A DNA stretch of 64,000 bases, taken from assembly GCF_943193175.1 (NCBI RefSeq), contig NZ_CALPDF010000008.1:62001-126000 (forward strand), written 5' to 3'. The DNA is from Neobacillus muris (GTDB lineage: Bacteria > Bacillota > Bacilli > Bacillales > Cytobacillaceae). The notes under the pieces are model-generated. The model had not been told where the DNA came from, ran no database searches, and saw nothing but the letters and a program-made list of their open reading frames with translations. A program made the position numbers and the translations under genes. How positions within the stretch are numbered: the first letter of the stretch is position 1; each line of letters opens with the position of its first letter. Positions 1 to 8,966 of the stretch are shown here, piece after piece.

Positions 1-166
1 GTTCTCCGATACTCCAGTTTATGTTTCCAGGCACTAGAAGGATATCCCTTCATCATGCTTTCCGAAGAATTGTCCTGCTTCAGTTCCTGACATCTGATAA
101 TCATGCATAATACTTTAACACTATTTTAATATTACAAATATTTAAAAATTGTCTTAATTATAGGGA

Positions 167-331
167 ATGATTTCTAATATTTCAATACAAAAAGAGAAAA
201 AGATTTGTTTTTTAGAAAATTATACGTCTGATATTCTTCATTCATTCTATTTAAAATATGGCGCACCTAAAACGATATGGGAGGATACGTTCTCGAGTGA
301 CATCCTTTCTCACCTAGCCATCAAATGGTAA
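167..331 (+). CDS. possible short hypothetical protein (54 aa)
   Basis: A 54-codon frame opens with ATG behind AGGGA, although the spacing is very short, and ends with TAA. The product is polar with an aromatic C-terminal half (contains KYGAPKTIWEDTF). I recognise no family. It may be a real small gene or the C-terminal remnant of a longer one. It is the only gene-like item in the first 400 bases; the rest is AT-rich and featureless. Confidence 0.22.
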   Translation: MISNISIQKEKKICFLENYTSDILHSFYLKYGAPKTIWEDTFSSDILSHLAIKW

Positions 332-390
332 CCCGGGGTTCGAAAATAGCGGTATTGTGTGGAATTAGACATCATTTTCCCCCCAAAAAA

Positions 391-418
391 AAAAAATGTT
401 GGCTGCCCAACATTTTTT
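391..418 (-). terminator. intrinsic terminator of the que operon
   Basis: Read on the minus strand, the stem TGTTGG/CCAACA with loop GCAG is followed by a run of about twelve U. The upstream A-rich side overlaps the queE stop codon, so transcription ends right behind queE and no fourth gene is co-transcribed. Confidence 0.85.
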
Positions 419-1145
419 ACACTCCCCGCTTATTTCCCCAGATAAAGGTATGCAGCTGAGGCAGTATTTTGATATTGTTCAAATCATGATCCTGCATGGC
501 TTTATTGATAAGCCATTCATACTTAGAAAGCAGCTGCTGCAGCAATTGCTGATTATCAGTCGTTTTGCTGTCATCATTGCCGGCTTGCAGGAAAAACGGA
601 ACATCGGGATAACGCAAATGAATGGTTTTGGCATATTGATAGTCTTGATCGTCAAATACCACAACCTTCAAGCTTACATGATGAGAGGGGTCCGTTTCCT
701 TGAGCCTGTCAACGATTCGGTCTAAAACGGTAAGATCCGTCATCATCCCAGAGCTTGGTGCCTTTGGGGAAATGGTTAATTCATCAATCTCCAAAAACCA
801 ATCCTGCCATTTGCTTCCCTGCGTTTCTAATCCAGTTTTAATATTTTTTTCTTTTAAAAGATCAATCAAGCAACGAAGATTTTTGATTAATGCAGGATTC
901 CCGCCAGAGATAGTAACAAAAGAAAATCCATCTCCTCCTAGTGAAACAAGTTCCTGCCAGATTTCTTCTGCATTCATTTGCTTAATCAAATCTTTTCCTG
1001 AACCGTCCCACGTAAAAGAAGAATCGCACCATGAGCATGAATAGTCACAGCCGGCAGTCCGGACAAACATGGTTTTTTGCCCGATTACCATTCCTTCCCC
1101 TTGGATTGTTGGTCCAAATATTTCCATCACTGGTATTTTACTCAA
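417..1145 (-). CDS. queE: 7-carboxy-7-deazaguanine synthase QueE
   Basis: Radical SAM enzyme that converts 6-carboxy-tetrahydropterin to 7-carboxy-7-deazaguanine, the second dedicated step towards preQ0/queuosine. The cluster motif CDYSCSWC (CX3CX2C, which binds the 4Fe-4S cluster) lies near the N-terminus after FGPTIQGEG, and the protein ends in WGNKRGV as in Bacillus QueE. An ATG at 1205 is possible, but I chose the TTG at 1145. It follows GGAGTGG at good spacing, overlaps the end of queD by 8 bases and gives 242 residues, close to the 243 of the B. subtilis protein, beginning SKIPVMEIFG like the known N-terminus. It is the last gene of queC-queD-queE; a terminator overlaps its stop. Confidence 0.95.
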   Translation of the reverse strand: MSKIPVMEIFGPTIQGEGMVIGQKTMFVRTAGCDYSCSWCDSSFTWDGSGKDLIKQMNAEEIWQELVSLGGDGFSFVTISGGNPALIKNLRCLIDLLKEKNIKTGLETQGSKWQDWFLEIDELTISPKAPSSGMMTDLTVLDRIVDRLKETDPSHHVSLKVVVFDDQDYQYAKTIHLRYPDVPFFLQAGNDDSKTTDNQQLLQQLLSKYEWLINKAMQDHDLNNIKILPQLHTFIWGNKRGV

Positions 1146-1620
1146 CTTCCATCCACTCCCGTCTTGCTTCGGCATAGCTGGTTGGCGTTTCGTATAAACG
1201 AACAAACTCTACGCGTGCACCGTTGTATGGCTGCTGCTTTTCCTCATTTTGCAAGGATTCCTGCATCTTCTCATAGATCCAGACCACCATGTTTTCAGCT
1301 GTTGTATTCATCGGCGGCAGGGTTTCATTTAAATATCGATGATCAAGAAAAATTTCAATTTCATTTTTCCAGATCTCTTTAATTTCACCAAAATCGATCA
1401 TTAAACCGCGGTCATCCACATAACCGCTGATTCCAAAAATTACTTTATACGTGTGGCCATGGAGGTTTTTGCATTTGCCCCCATAGCAATGCAAATGATG
1501 GGCCGCATCAAACGTGAATTCCTTGCTCACGAGGACGCGTTTGTTATGGTATTTAAGCTGGCTGCGATTGATATCTTCGTCGATTTTTTGGAGTTTGTCC
1601 ACGATTCGAAAGCCGTACAT
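1138..1620 (-). CDS. queD: 6-carboxy-5,6,7,8-tetrahydropterin synthase QueD
   Basis: Converts 7,8-dihydroneopterin triphosphate to 6-carboxy-tetrahydropterin, the first queuosine-specific step after GTP cyclohydrolase. The 160-residue protein has the family zinc histidines in FDAAHHLH and LHGH and the catalytic cysteine in GKCKNLHGH. The downstream block MNTTAENMVVWIYEKM is nearly identical in Bacillus QueD. The ATG follows AGAGGAG that lies within the end of queC, so the genes are translationally coupled. The N-terminus is about ten residues longer than the B. subtilis protein. Confidence 0.95.
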   Translation of the reverse strand: MYGFRIVDKLQKIDEDINRSQLKYHNKRVLVSKEFTFDAAHHLHCYGGKCKNLHGHTYKVIFGISGYVDDRGLMIDFGEIKEIWKNEIEIFLDHRYLNETLPPMNTTAENMVVWIYEKMQESLQNEEKQQPYNGARVEFVRLYETPTSYAEARREWMEVE

Positions 1621-1624
1621 GGGT

Positions 1625-2284
1625 TTATAACTCCTCTCTTAATCTTAAATATTGATCAAGGCCGCGTTTTCTTAAATGACAAGCAGGGCATTCACCGCAG
1701 CCATCGGCAATGATCCCGTTATAACAAGTTAAGGTTTTTTCTCTGACAAAATCTAATGCGTTCAGTTCATCGGCCATTTGCCAGGTTTCCGCTTTATTCA
1801 GCCACATTAACGGTGTGTGAATGACAAATTCCTTGTCCATCGACAGGTTTAATGTGACATTTAACGATTTGATAAAAATATCACGGCAATCCGGATAGCC
1901 GCTGAAGTCTGTTTCACAAACGCCTGTCACGATATGTTTGGCACCTATTTGGCTGGCCAAAACACCTGCAAATGAGATGAACAGCAGATTTCGTCCTGGA
2001 ACAAACGTTGAGGGCAGTTCTCCTTCCGCTCCTTTTTTCACCTCGATGTCATCACGGGTTAAGGCATTCGGAGCCAGCTGGTTTAATAACGACATGTCTA
2101 AAATGTGGTGTCTGATGCCAAGTTCTTTGGCAATATTTTTGGCACATTCGATTTCCAGGCTGTGCCTTTGATTGTAATTAAAGGTCACTGCTTCGACTTC
2201 GGCAAATTGCTTAAGTGCCCAAAATAAGCAGGTAGTGCTGTCCTGACCGCCGCTGAATACGACAACCGCTTTTTCTTGTTTCAT
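1625..2284 (-). CDS. queC: 7-cyano-7-deazaguanine synthase QueC
   Basis: ATP-dependent enzyme that turns 7-carboxy-7-deazaguanine and ammonia into preQ0. The N-terminal PP-loop [12 protein letters not shown] binds ATP. The C-terminal zinc site is the CX2CX2C-type cluster [14 protein letters not shown], with a further cysteine in LTCYNG. At 219 residues it has the family's usual length. It is the first gene of the que operon and sits directly behind a preQ1-I riboswitch and terminator, so it should be shut down when preQ1 is plentiful. The RBS is AAAGGAGA. Confidence 0.96.
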   Translation of the reverse strand: MKQEKAVVVFSGGQDSTTCLFWALKQFAEVEAVTFNYNQRHSLEIECAKNIAKELGIRHHILDMSLLNQLAPNALTRDDIEVKKGAEGELPSTFVPGRNLLFISFAGVLASQIGAKHIVTGVCETDFSGYPDCRDIFIKSLNVTLNLSMDKEFVIHTPLMWLNKAETWQMADELNALDFVREKTLTCYNGIIADGCGECPACHLRKRGLDQYLRLREEL

Positions 2285-2308
2285 GTTGAATATCTCCTTT
2301 GTAAACAG

Positions 2309-2345
2309 AAAAAACAGGCCTACTAAAGAAAGCAGACCTGTTTTT
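2309..2345 (-). terminator. expression platform terminator of the preQ1 riboswitch
   Basis: On the minus strand the stem AAAAACAGGTCT/AGGCCTGTTTTT (one G-U pair) with a 12-nt loop is followed by a U-rich stretch, between the aptamer and queC. Its position immediately 3' of the aptamer fits ligand-induced termination. Confidence 0.85.
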
Positions 2346-2346
2346 C

Positions 2347-2379
2347 CTTAGTTTTTTAAAGAGGGTAGCTAGAACCTCT
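2347..2379 (-). promoter_or_regulatory. preQ1-I riboswitch aptamer
   Basis: The minus strand reads AGAGGTTCTAGCTACCCTCT followed by TTAAAAAACTAAG. This is the class I preQ1 aptamer: P1 stem AGAGG/CCTCT, loop TTCTAGCTAC, and an A-rich tail ending in CTAAG that forms the H-type pseudoknot. It precedes queCDE, its standard target. A candidate promoter with TTGTAG and TATAAC hexamers, 18 bp apart, lies at about 2405-2436. Confidence 0.95.
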
Positions 2380-2530
2380 ACCGCCGTTCAGCGGATTTCT
2401 TATTGAGTTATATGAACATATAAAACGATTCTACAATTTTTTATTTGATTTGTCGATACATTTTGGCCGTTTTAGAAATTCCTAAGGATAAACTTTACCT
2501 TCTCCGGCACCAGAGCATTTAGAGCATTTC

Positions 2531-3016
2531 TCAAAGAACGGCCAATTTTGATTGATTTTCGATTTTTAATTCTGTCACTTTTACGTTCGAAGGCATCAAC
2601 GGATGGTTTCGAATGACCTCTGCACTAGTTTGCCTTCTGGCATCTGAGGCTTCGTTGCCCTCCAGCCATTCTCTTATGCTGCTTTTCGGGTACACTGGCA
2701 TGCTATTTTTAAACAGATAATCCAACGTTTGAATTTTCTCTTGCAATTCTTTATTGCCATAGATTTGATTAAGAGTCTCTCTTGGGGTCTTTCGCTTCTC
2801 TTTTGGAACAGCAACGAATATTTCTTCCACCTTTTCCCGGTAAACAGCCAGGATGATGTCCCGCATGATATCACTGAAAGGGGAAAATTCTGGTCCATAA
2901 GATTGCAAGACTAATAGTTGATCGTGATGAAGAATGCCCAGCTTTTTCATAATGTTCTCCGGACTTTGCTCCATTCCCATCACCAGCAGTACTTTTTTCT
3001 TTTCGTCCCTATTCAT
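2531..3016 (-). CDS. carbonic-anhydrase-like protein without zinc ligands (YbcF-like)
   Basis: 161 residues from the ATG at 3016, which follows TGGAGTG; the same frame extends upstream to 3127 but would overlap the preceding gene. The length and position match B. subtilis YbcF, annotated as carbonic-anhydrase-like, in the ybcC-ybcF-ybcI locus. The beta-carbonic anhydrase fold pattern is suggested by VLLVMGME...DIMRDIILAVYREKVEEIFVAVP. The CxDxR and HxxC zinc motifs are absent at those places, so catalysis is unlikely. It is the last gene of the dab operon and probably has an accessory role. The exact function is unknown. Confidence 0.6.
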   Translation of the reverse strand: MNRDEKKKVLLVMGMEQSPENIMKKLGILHHDQLLVLQSYGPEFSPFSDIMRDIILAVYREKVEEIFVAVPKEKRKTPRETLNQIYGNKELQEKIQTLDYLFKNSMPVYPKSSIREWLEGNEASDARRQTSAEVIRNHPLMPSNVKVTELKIENQSKLAVL

Positions 3017-3071
3017 TACGTTCACTCCATTTTTGAATTGAATTCCGTTCTCAATCGGACTCTTCCAGTTG

Positions 3072-3437
3072 TTAAGAAAATTTTTTCTGCAAATCTCCTG
3101 AGAGTTTAAAGACCATGACTCTTTCACCGGTTTGAGTGCTTAAATCGGTATGAAAACTGATGACTTCCTCGCCTGTGATGGAAAGGATTATTTGCTTTAA
3201 TTCTTCCTGACCTGATTCCACCAAGCTGTTTCGCGTTGTTTTTATCGATAACAGCCCCTCTTTATCCCTGCATAAGGCATATTCAGCAGGGGTTAATATG
3301 CCGCACAATGTAACGATGATCATGTCCCGTAAAATATCCGTCTTAACGGAAACGGACCCGCGGCCCAGATAATTTTTTTCCCAATGCGTTAATGTTTTGC
3401 TAATTTCAGCCTCAAGCGCGCCTTTTGACTTCTCCAT
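3072..3437 (-). CDS. DUF2294 family protein (YbcI-like)
   Basis: 121 residues with the DUF2294 layout: an N-terminal helix (KGALEAEISKTLTHWEKNYLGRG), then SVSVKTDILRDMIIVTLCGILTPAEYAL and a C-terminal segment about a secreted-length beta hairpin ending in GERVMVFKLSGD. B. subtilis YbcI occupies the same place beside the DabA homologue YbcC. No enzymatic motif is visible. The conserved linkage to the bicarbonate transporter suggests a regulatory or assembly role, which is inference. It lies between dabA (94-base gap) and the YbcF-like gene. Confidence 0.7.
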   Translation of the reverse strand: MEKSKGALEAEISKTLTHWEKNYLGRGSVSVKTDILRDMIIVTLCGILTPAEYALCRDKEGLLSIKTTRNSLVESGQEELKQIILSITGEEVISFHTDLSTQTGERVMVFKLSGDLQKKFS

Positions 3438-3530
3438 ATTGGTTCTATCCCTTCTCTACAATAAACTGGCTCTATTCCTTTTTACCCAATTATAGTACCA
3501 GCAAAAATTATTTGCTGCATCGGGAGCTCG

Positions 3531-6143
3531 TTACGGCCAGCTTTTCCAATTTCCTTCCGGATCAATGGATGCAAGCCGAAGCCACCCGTTTTGGACCTTT
3601 TGTTTAAAGGCCGGATCCTGATTCAACAGCCGTTCTACATACTCTGTTGGCGCTTGGATGACCACCAACAGTCTGATGGGTGCATGATAGAGTGTGTGAT
3701 CCGATTGCATGACCGACTGCCATGGGAGTCCCGTTAATAAATCACTGCCATTCCCCTGCATCACTCCGATTCCGGCCGTCACGGTCTGTGTTGCTTTATT
3801 GCCGCTGCCATAAAAATGAGGCGCTACCGAAGAGGCGTAATATTGCAGGTTTATCCATTGAGAAACCGTTGCCGGCCCTGCGATTATTCCAGCGAGCAGA
3901 GCGCCATTTTTATCCTTTATCCAGTTGTAATTATGGAGAAAAACTCTACCCTCCAGATCGCACGCCTCTGTCAAACTTCGTTCCCCGATGATAAACGCCG
4001 CATTCCCTGCCAGCCCCCATTCCGGACGGATCTCACTCCAGTCCTCTGAAAGACGCTGTGCTTCCATTTTAGGATGCTTAATTTTGGTTTTGAGATTGGG
4101 CAATTTCGAAATCCGCTCGGTGTTAGCCTCTTCACTCACCTTTGGCAGCACGGCCTGAATGCGGGTCAAGGCTTCCTCAGCCTGATCCGAGAGCTTTGGC
4201 AAATACACCCAATGCAGTTCATCCAGCGTAGTAATATGCTCTGCCGCCGCAAAAACGGTGTCTTCCGGAATCAAAATCCCCTCTGCTTTAAGTGCCAGCC
4301 GTACATGGGGAAGATTGCATAATTCAGCCAGGACACGTGCATTAAAGGCGCTTGAGGCCCCGCCGCATGCCCCGCAATCGATGGAGGCTGCATACGGGTT
4401 ATTAACGCTGCGGCTACCATGCCCGCAGATCACTACGAAAGGTGCGAAATGATCGGTGAGTCCAATCGTCTTTAAAGCCTGCTTTGCATATTGGATTTTC
4501 TCATCCTCTGAAAAACCGATCGGCAATTCTGTTTCAGGATGCTCCGTTCGGTCAAGCGATAGTTCCACATCAGGCTTCATCATCCATGTATCAATCAGCT
4601 TCCTGAACGTACGGCCGGCACCTCTTGGCAAAAAGGTCCGTGCCAATGTCTGCATGCTCAGCCAGGGTCCGCTTACCTCCGGGAGCAAAAGACTCGCCAG
4701 CAGGTTGTGTTTCATCGTTTTGAAGGTGCCCTTCAATGAATGGACTGTCTGCAGCCGTTCGTGAAAGGATTTGTATTGGAAATCAGGCAAGTATTCCATT
4801 ACCTTGAATTGTGGTTTCGACATGACTGGCAAGGAAGGATGGCTATGGTGATGATCGAGTTTGCAGGTTTCAATCGGCAAACCAAAGAACCCTGCTGCCC
4901 CAAAGGTTTCAAAACCGCCTATCTGCTCCAATTTTCGGCGGAATGGCTCTGAGCGCACATCGATGCAAAAAACGAATTGTGCAATAGAAGGCATTTTAGG
5001 CTCAGCGGCCAGCTGCTGCACCAAAACGATTTTTTCCCTTAATTGTTTTTCATATGTTTTTTCCCATGCTTCGAGCCATAGTCGATTGCGGACCATCTTA
5101 TCAAACTGCCAGGCAAGATTCAAACGTGCTTTTTGTTCCGCAGCAGGCAATTGATACCATCCATTTATCGGGAGGTTCCCCCAATGGAGCCAGGCTGCAA
5201 TGAATGGTTCTAAAAGCTCTTGCTCTTCTCTTCTTTGTTTGGGCAAAGGGAGAAAAGGCTTCAACAATACCAGCTCCATTGAAATCCTAACTGCCAAGTA
5301 GTCCATCAGCAAGGAGCGATTCTTTGTCTGCTGCTCCGTACGCCACAGCATCATCCCTGCCCATCCTGGCAGGGCTAGCAAATGAGCTTCAAGATATTCT
5401 CGTGTCTCTGAATGGGAAATTTCTAATTGAGATAATGCCGCTTTTAAAGCCATGTCCGCTTCATTCGGCAAATTTTTTATCTGTGTACGTGCCTCTAGCT
5501 TTAAAGCTGGGTCTAAGGAAGCCAGCTGCCGCCATGCCTGATAGAAACCATTTTCGCGATTAGGCATCGGCCAAACGGCCTGGGATTCATCCAGAAACAA
5601 TTTGCACCATTTAATCATGTGGCGGTTAAGATCCTTTAATGCCCACTCGCCGCCGATTTGTTCGAAACGCTGGCAAACGGGTTTCACGGATGGTCTTGCC
5701 TTTAGATGGGACTTCAAGCCACTCAATTTATTTGCCAATCTTTTCACATCAGGAAGTGTGATCAAATCATTCGGCGGCGGGTTTTCCATAAGTGCTGCCC
5801 GGCAAAAGGGCTCCACCGCTGTTCGCGGCAGTTCAAAAGAATGCTGCCCAAGCCAATTCTGCAGCCCTTCATCTAAAAATTTTCCATCGATTTCTCCTCG
5901 ATTCCGTGCCGATTGCAAGACTGATTCATTCGGAAATAGCTCGATATCACATAAATCTTTAAACTGGCGTGCAATCTGTTCAAAGGTTTCCTGTTCCAAT
6001 CCTGACCAGGGACTGCGCGCCGCAAACTGGCGAATCGGGCCAAGCGGTGCAATGACGCTGCTGGCTGCTTTTACTAAATCCTGAAGATCCAGCTCTTCAA
6101 CAGCTTTTTCCCAAATCAAGGTTTCAGCTAATGTCGTTGTCAT
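3531..6143 (-). CDS. dabA: inorganic carbon transporter subunit DabA (UPF0753/DUF2309)
   Basis: 870-residue cytoplasmic partner of the membrane protein DabB. In characterised DAB systems the pair hydrates CO2 and drives net bicarbonate accumulation using the cation gradient. The beta-carbonic-anhydrase-like zinc site is intact: C393 and D395 in FCIDVRSEP, H575 in CGHGSRS and C590 in SIDCGACGG. It overlaps dabB by the four bases ATGA and is followed by the DUF2294 and YbcF-like genes. The B. subtilis homologue is YbcC. Length and motifs indicate a functional protein. Confidence 0.92.
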   Translation of the reverse strand: MTTTLAETLIWEKAVEELDLQDLVKAASSVIAPLGPIRQFAARSPWSGLEQETFEQIARQFKDLCDIELFPNESVLQSARNRGEIDGKFLDEGLQNWLGQHSFELPRTAVEPFCRAALMENPPPNDLITLPDVKRLANKLSGLKSHLKARPSVKPVCQRFEQIGGEWALKDLNRHMIKWCKLFLDESQAVWPMPNRENGFYQAWRQLASLDPALKLEARTQIKNLPNEADMALKAALSQLEISHSETREYLEAHLLALPGWAGMMLWRTEQQTKNRSLLMDYLAVRISMELVLLKPFLPLPKQRREEQELLEPFIAAWLHWGNLPINGWYQLPAAEQKARLNLAWQFDKMVRNRLWLEAWEKTYEKQLREKIVLVQQLAAEPKMPSIAQFVFCIDVRSEPFRRKLEQIGGFETFGAAGFFGLPIETCKLDHHHSHPSLPVMSKPQFKVMEYLPDFQYKSFHERLQTVHSLKGTFKTMKHNLLASLLLPEVSGPWLSMQTLARTFLPRGAGRTFRKLIDTWMMKPDVELSLDRTEHPETELPIGFSEDEKIQYAKQALKTIGLTDHFAPFVVICGHGSRSVNNPYAASIDCGACGGASSAFNARVLAELCNLPHVRLALKAEGILIPEDTVFAAAEHITTLDELHWVYLPKLSDQAEEALTRIQAVLPKVSEEANTERISKLPNLKTKIKHPKMEAQRLSEDWSEIRPEWGLAGNAAFIIGERSLTEACDLEGRVFLHNYNWIKDKNGALLAGIIAGPATVSQWINLQYYASSVAPHFYGSGNKATQTVTAGIGVMQGNGSDLLTGLPWQSVMQSDHTLYHAPIRLLVVIQAPTEYVERLLNQDPAFKQKVQNGWLRLASIDPEGNWKSWP

Positions 6144-7675
6144 CTTAATGACCTCCTATAGGACAAGGATTTTGACAAATAGGTTGGATGGCTTTCCACT
6201 GCATCCTTGTGTGGCTCACCCAAATAGACCAGCCAAAGATAAAGGACTGTAAATACTTTTGAGGGCCGCTTTGGTGCCAGACAGAATCCAATGGCGCTGC
6301 CCCCCAGCAAGATAACCAGGACCCAGATGAGACCAGGTGCAGGCGGCTGGTTGCCAGATAGAACCGTTTCATGCAGCAGACTGTCTATAGCTATATGGAT
6401 GAATTTAAACATGAATGCTGCTCCGCCTAGGATGGCCAAGCCTGCTAATCTGCCAATTCTGCCGCTTCCAAAGGCAACCAGTCCACTCCATGCGAATAGG
6501 ACGGACCAAGCTAAGATGAGGGTGCTGATGATGGGATAGCCCTCTCCGCCAGAGGCGAGCCAATAGCCAATACCGGCAGCAAGGCCCAGCATCCCTCCTA
6601 TGATCACCCACAAATAGGGAAATCGACGATCCTTGAAGGCAGCTGTCTCCCTGTACTGGATGGCGGATCCAGCCTGCAGGAATAAGCTCGCTTTAAACAA
6701 TCCATGCAAGAGGGCATGAATAATCGCTGCTATATAGGCTCCTAAGGCACACTGAATCAACATAAATCCCATTTGGGCAATGGTGGAGCCGACCAGCTGC
6801 CGTTTATAGTCGACATGGACCAGCATCATCCCAGTCCCCAGCAGGATGGAAAAGCCAGACAAAATGACCAATATCATCTGTACAGCCTCACCGCTAATAA
6901 GCGGTGCAAAACGAGTAAACATAAGTCCCCCTGCATTAACGATACCGGCATGCATGACGGCTGAAACAGGCGTCGGAGCCACTACCGAGTCCAACAGCCA
7001 ACGTTGGAAAGGAAACTGGGCAGCCGGAATCATCATCGAGACAATCAATAAGAGGTTCATACCGGTTCTCTCCCATGAAGCAAGTTGAGCAAGATTGTTT
7101 TTTTCAAGAACGAGTGAGAGCTGCCACTCTCCTGCCGCTTGTGCAATCCAAATGACAGCCGCCAGCAGGATCAGCCAACTGATTAAAAATTGCTGCCCTG
7201 TAAACGCAGCTGCCTTTCTGGCTGCCGCCCACTCCTTATTTAATCGGATAAGCCAAGTAAGTCCCAAAAGGGTCACTCCCCAACAGGCCAACAAAAGGCG
7301 AAGATCGTTAGATAGCCAGGTAAGGGTGTCAGCAAATGTCGTGAGCGTCAATAATGTAAAATATTTTCGGTAAAAACGGTCACCGAATAAATAACGGACA
7401 GAATAGCGCTGCACAATCAATCCGATTGTTAGAACGAAAAGGGCCAGGAGCCAAGACAGCGGGTCAAATCGCCAAGGGCCCGCCATCACACTTCGATTGC
7501 TTGAGAGTACCCCGCATAAGGCGACAATTGGAGGCAGCGAAATGATGCCAATGTGATACCGAACAAAAGATAAGGGAACCTTTTTGAAAAGGAATAAAAT
7601 GGCGCTTGCCATAGATACGGCAAGAACGGTTAAAAATGCAGCTGGCAATGAAATGAACTCAAGATAATGGGACAT
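6140..7675 (-). CDS. dabB: DabB, NuoL/MrpA-like membrane subunit of the DAB carbon transporter
   Basis: 511 residues with about 13 hydrophobic segments and the proton-conducting NuoL/NdhF fold. Typical signatures are FPFQRWLLDSVVAPTPVSAVMHAG and HALLHGLFKASLFLQAGSA, which carry the helix-breaking lysine and histidine residues of the antiporter channel. It lacks the long C-terminal extension of true complex I NuoL, and no other nuo genes are present. Together with the adjacent dabA this identifies the DAB transporter (B. subtilis NdhF/YbcC pair). First gene of the operon; its start follows GGGGGAGA. A structured leader with a terminator lies 60 bases upstream. Confidence 0.9.
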   Translation of the reverse strand: MSHYLEFISLPAAFLTVLAVSMASAILFLFKKVPLSFVRYHIGIISLPPIVALCGVLSSNRSVMAGPWRFDPLSWLLALFVLTIGLIVQRYSVRYLFGDRFYRKYFTLLTLTTFADTLTWLSNDLRLLLACWGVTLLGLTWLIRLNKEWAAARKAAAFTGQQFLISWLILLAAVIWIAQAAGEWQLSLVLEKNNLAQLASWERTGMNLLLIVSMMIPAAQFPFQRWLLDSVVAPTPVSAVMHAGIVNAGGLMFTRFAPLISGEAVQMILVILSGFSILLGTGMMLVHVDYKRQLVGSTIAQMGFMLIQCALGAYIAAIIHALLHGLFKASLFLQAGSAIQYRETAAFKDRRFPYLWVIIGGMLGLAAGIGYWLASGGEGYPIISTLILAWSVLFAWSGLVAFGSGRIGRLAGLAILGGAAFMFKFIHIAIDSLLHETVLSGNQPPAPGLIWVLVILLGGSAIGFCLAPKRPSKVFTVLYLWLVYLGEPHKDAVESHPTYLSKSLSYRRSLR

Positions 7676-7730
7676 TCTATCTCTCCCCCATAGATTTTCA
7701 AACTATGAATCTTTGTGGTTGGTAAAAACA

Positions 7731-7860
7731 AAAAAACCGGCAACTCTAAAGTTAATGGTCCTGTTAAAACCATTAAGCTTTGAAGATTGCCGGTTTACCT
7801 TTAACTGCCACATCGGGCTTTTAAATAGTCTACCTTTATCGTATGTAATTTAAGAATGCA
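7731..7860 (-). promoter_or_regulatory. structured 5' leader with terminator upstream of dabB
   Basis: On the minus strand an interrupted hairpin pairs AAACCGGCAA (7796-7787) with TTGCCGGTTT (7743-7734). Inside it is a second stem, CTTT...TTAATGG/CCATTAA...AAAG, and seven U follow. The terminator ends about 60 bases before the dabB start, too far from the gene upstream (ends 8151) to serve it. A preceding GGTAAA can also pair with TTTTTACC behind the U run. This looks like an attenuator. I match it to no riboswitch class that I know. A promoter is possible near 7840-7870 (TTGCAT on the minus strand). The stretch 7861-8150 shows nothing else. Confidence 0.5.
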
Positions 7861-8150
7861 ATTAGATAAGATTTCTAGTTTCAAAAGGGTTCCTTTTTCA
7901 TCAAGTCAATAGGAGCTATTAACTTTCTGCTAAAGGTTCTGCTTTTAAAGAAATCATTTATTATTATCACGTACTAAATGTTACTATTTATGAAACATAC
8001 TGTCAAGTTCCCTTTATCTTAAGTTTCCTAGAAAGGATGTTAGACTGTCATTAACTAGTTAACTATTGCAGATTCCCGAAGGAATAGAATGGTACCAGAT
8101 ATGCCAAATGACAGTCGACAGAAGAGTCTGCTTGCTATTTTAGTGCTCCT

Positions 8151-8966
8151 TTATGACGAATAGACTTGACGATTTGTGATGACTTTACCGGTCTTTTTTC
8201 TATAAAATATTTTTGTCAAAATAATCATGCAAAGAGAAAAGGCAATAATACTGATCAAATTGTATATACCTAAATCTCCTGAATATTTTAGAATGGCAAT
8301 ATCACTGTTTCCGATGAGATGGGTATTTGTGAAGTTGAAAATAAAATGAGTAAACGTACTTGGAAGCAGCGAACCGCTCTTTAAATAGATTGTTAAGAAT
8401 ACGCAGCTCATCCCCATTAAAATGATGTTACTCAGCAGATCATACCCTTTGAAAATATGAAAAATCATAAATATCAAACTCGTCATGACATACAACTTCT
8501 TGGTTGAAAGGAAGTTTAAATTGGCAACAAAGTATCCTCTAAATAAGAACTCCTCATAAAAAGCGGCTGCCAGCCAAGAAACCATGACCAATAAAAAAGA
8601 AAGATAAAAGTCTAGTTTAGAAAATGCCTCCATGTTCAGTTCGGGTGATATGATTCCTTGATTAGCGGCGAAAACCACAACCAATGCGAAAATCGTCAAT
8701 GTTGTCAAAATGGCAGCAACCGAGAACAAGAAATCCTTGCGAACTAACGTAAAACCAATCGAGCGGACTGGTTTTCGATCCACTAATTTATAGAATAAAA
8801 TGGTGGTTAACGCTGGAATTCCACTAACTACCACTCCCATTAACCCAAACATTTTTAGGTCAGGTGTGTCGAGATACTTAAACAAGCCTAACGGGAAAAG
8901 CAATAAATAATTGAGAACAAAATTGATGACACATATACTCGCGATCTGAATAAACCCTTTTTTCAT
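8151..8966 (-). CDS. CPBP family intramembrane glutamic protease
   Basis: 271-residue polytopic membrane protein with about eight hydrophobic helices. The CPBP (Abi/CAAX-like) motifs are visible: EExxxR in AAFYEEFLFRGYF, FH in MIFHIFKGYD, and a final HxxxN in FTHFIFNFTN. Such proteases act in peptide pheromone or bacteriocin processing and immunity, or have unknown roles; no bacteriocin gene is visible here. I chose the ATG at 8966 because AAGGATGATG lies at suitable distance; TTG 8984 and ATGs at 8975/8972 are alternatives. It is a single gene upstream of the dab leader. Confidence 0.85.
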   Translation of the reverse strand: MKKGFIQIASICVINFVLNYLLLFPLGLFKYLDTPDLKMFGLMGVVVSGIPALTTILFYKLVDRKPVRSIGFTLVRKDFLFSVAAILTTLTIFALVVVFAANQGIISPELNMEAFSKLDFYLSFLLVMVSWLAAAFYEEFLFRGYFVANLNFLSTKKLYVMTSLIFMIFHIFKGYDLLSNIILMGMSCVFLTIYLKSGSLLPSTFTHFIFNFTNTHLIGNSDIAILKYSGDLGIYNLISIIAFSLCMIILTKIFYRKKTGKVITNRQVYSS

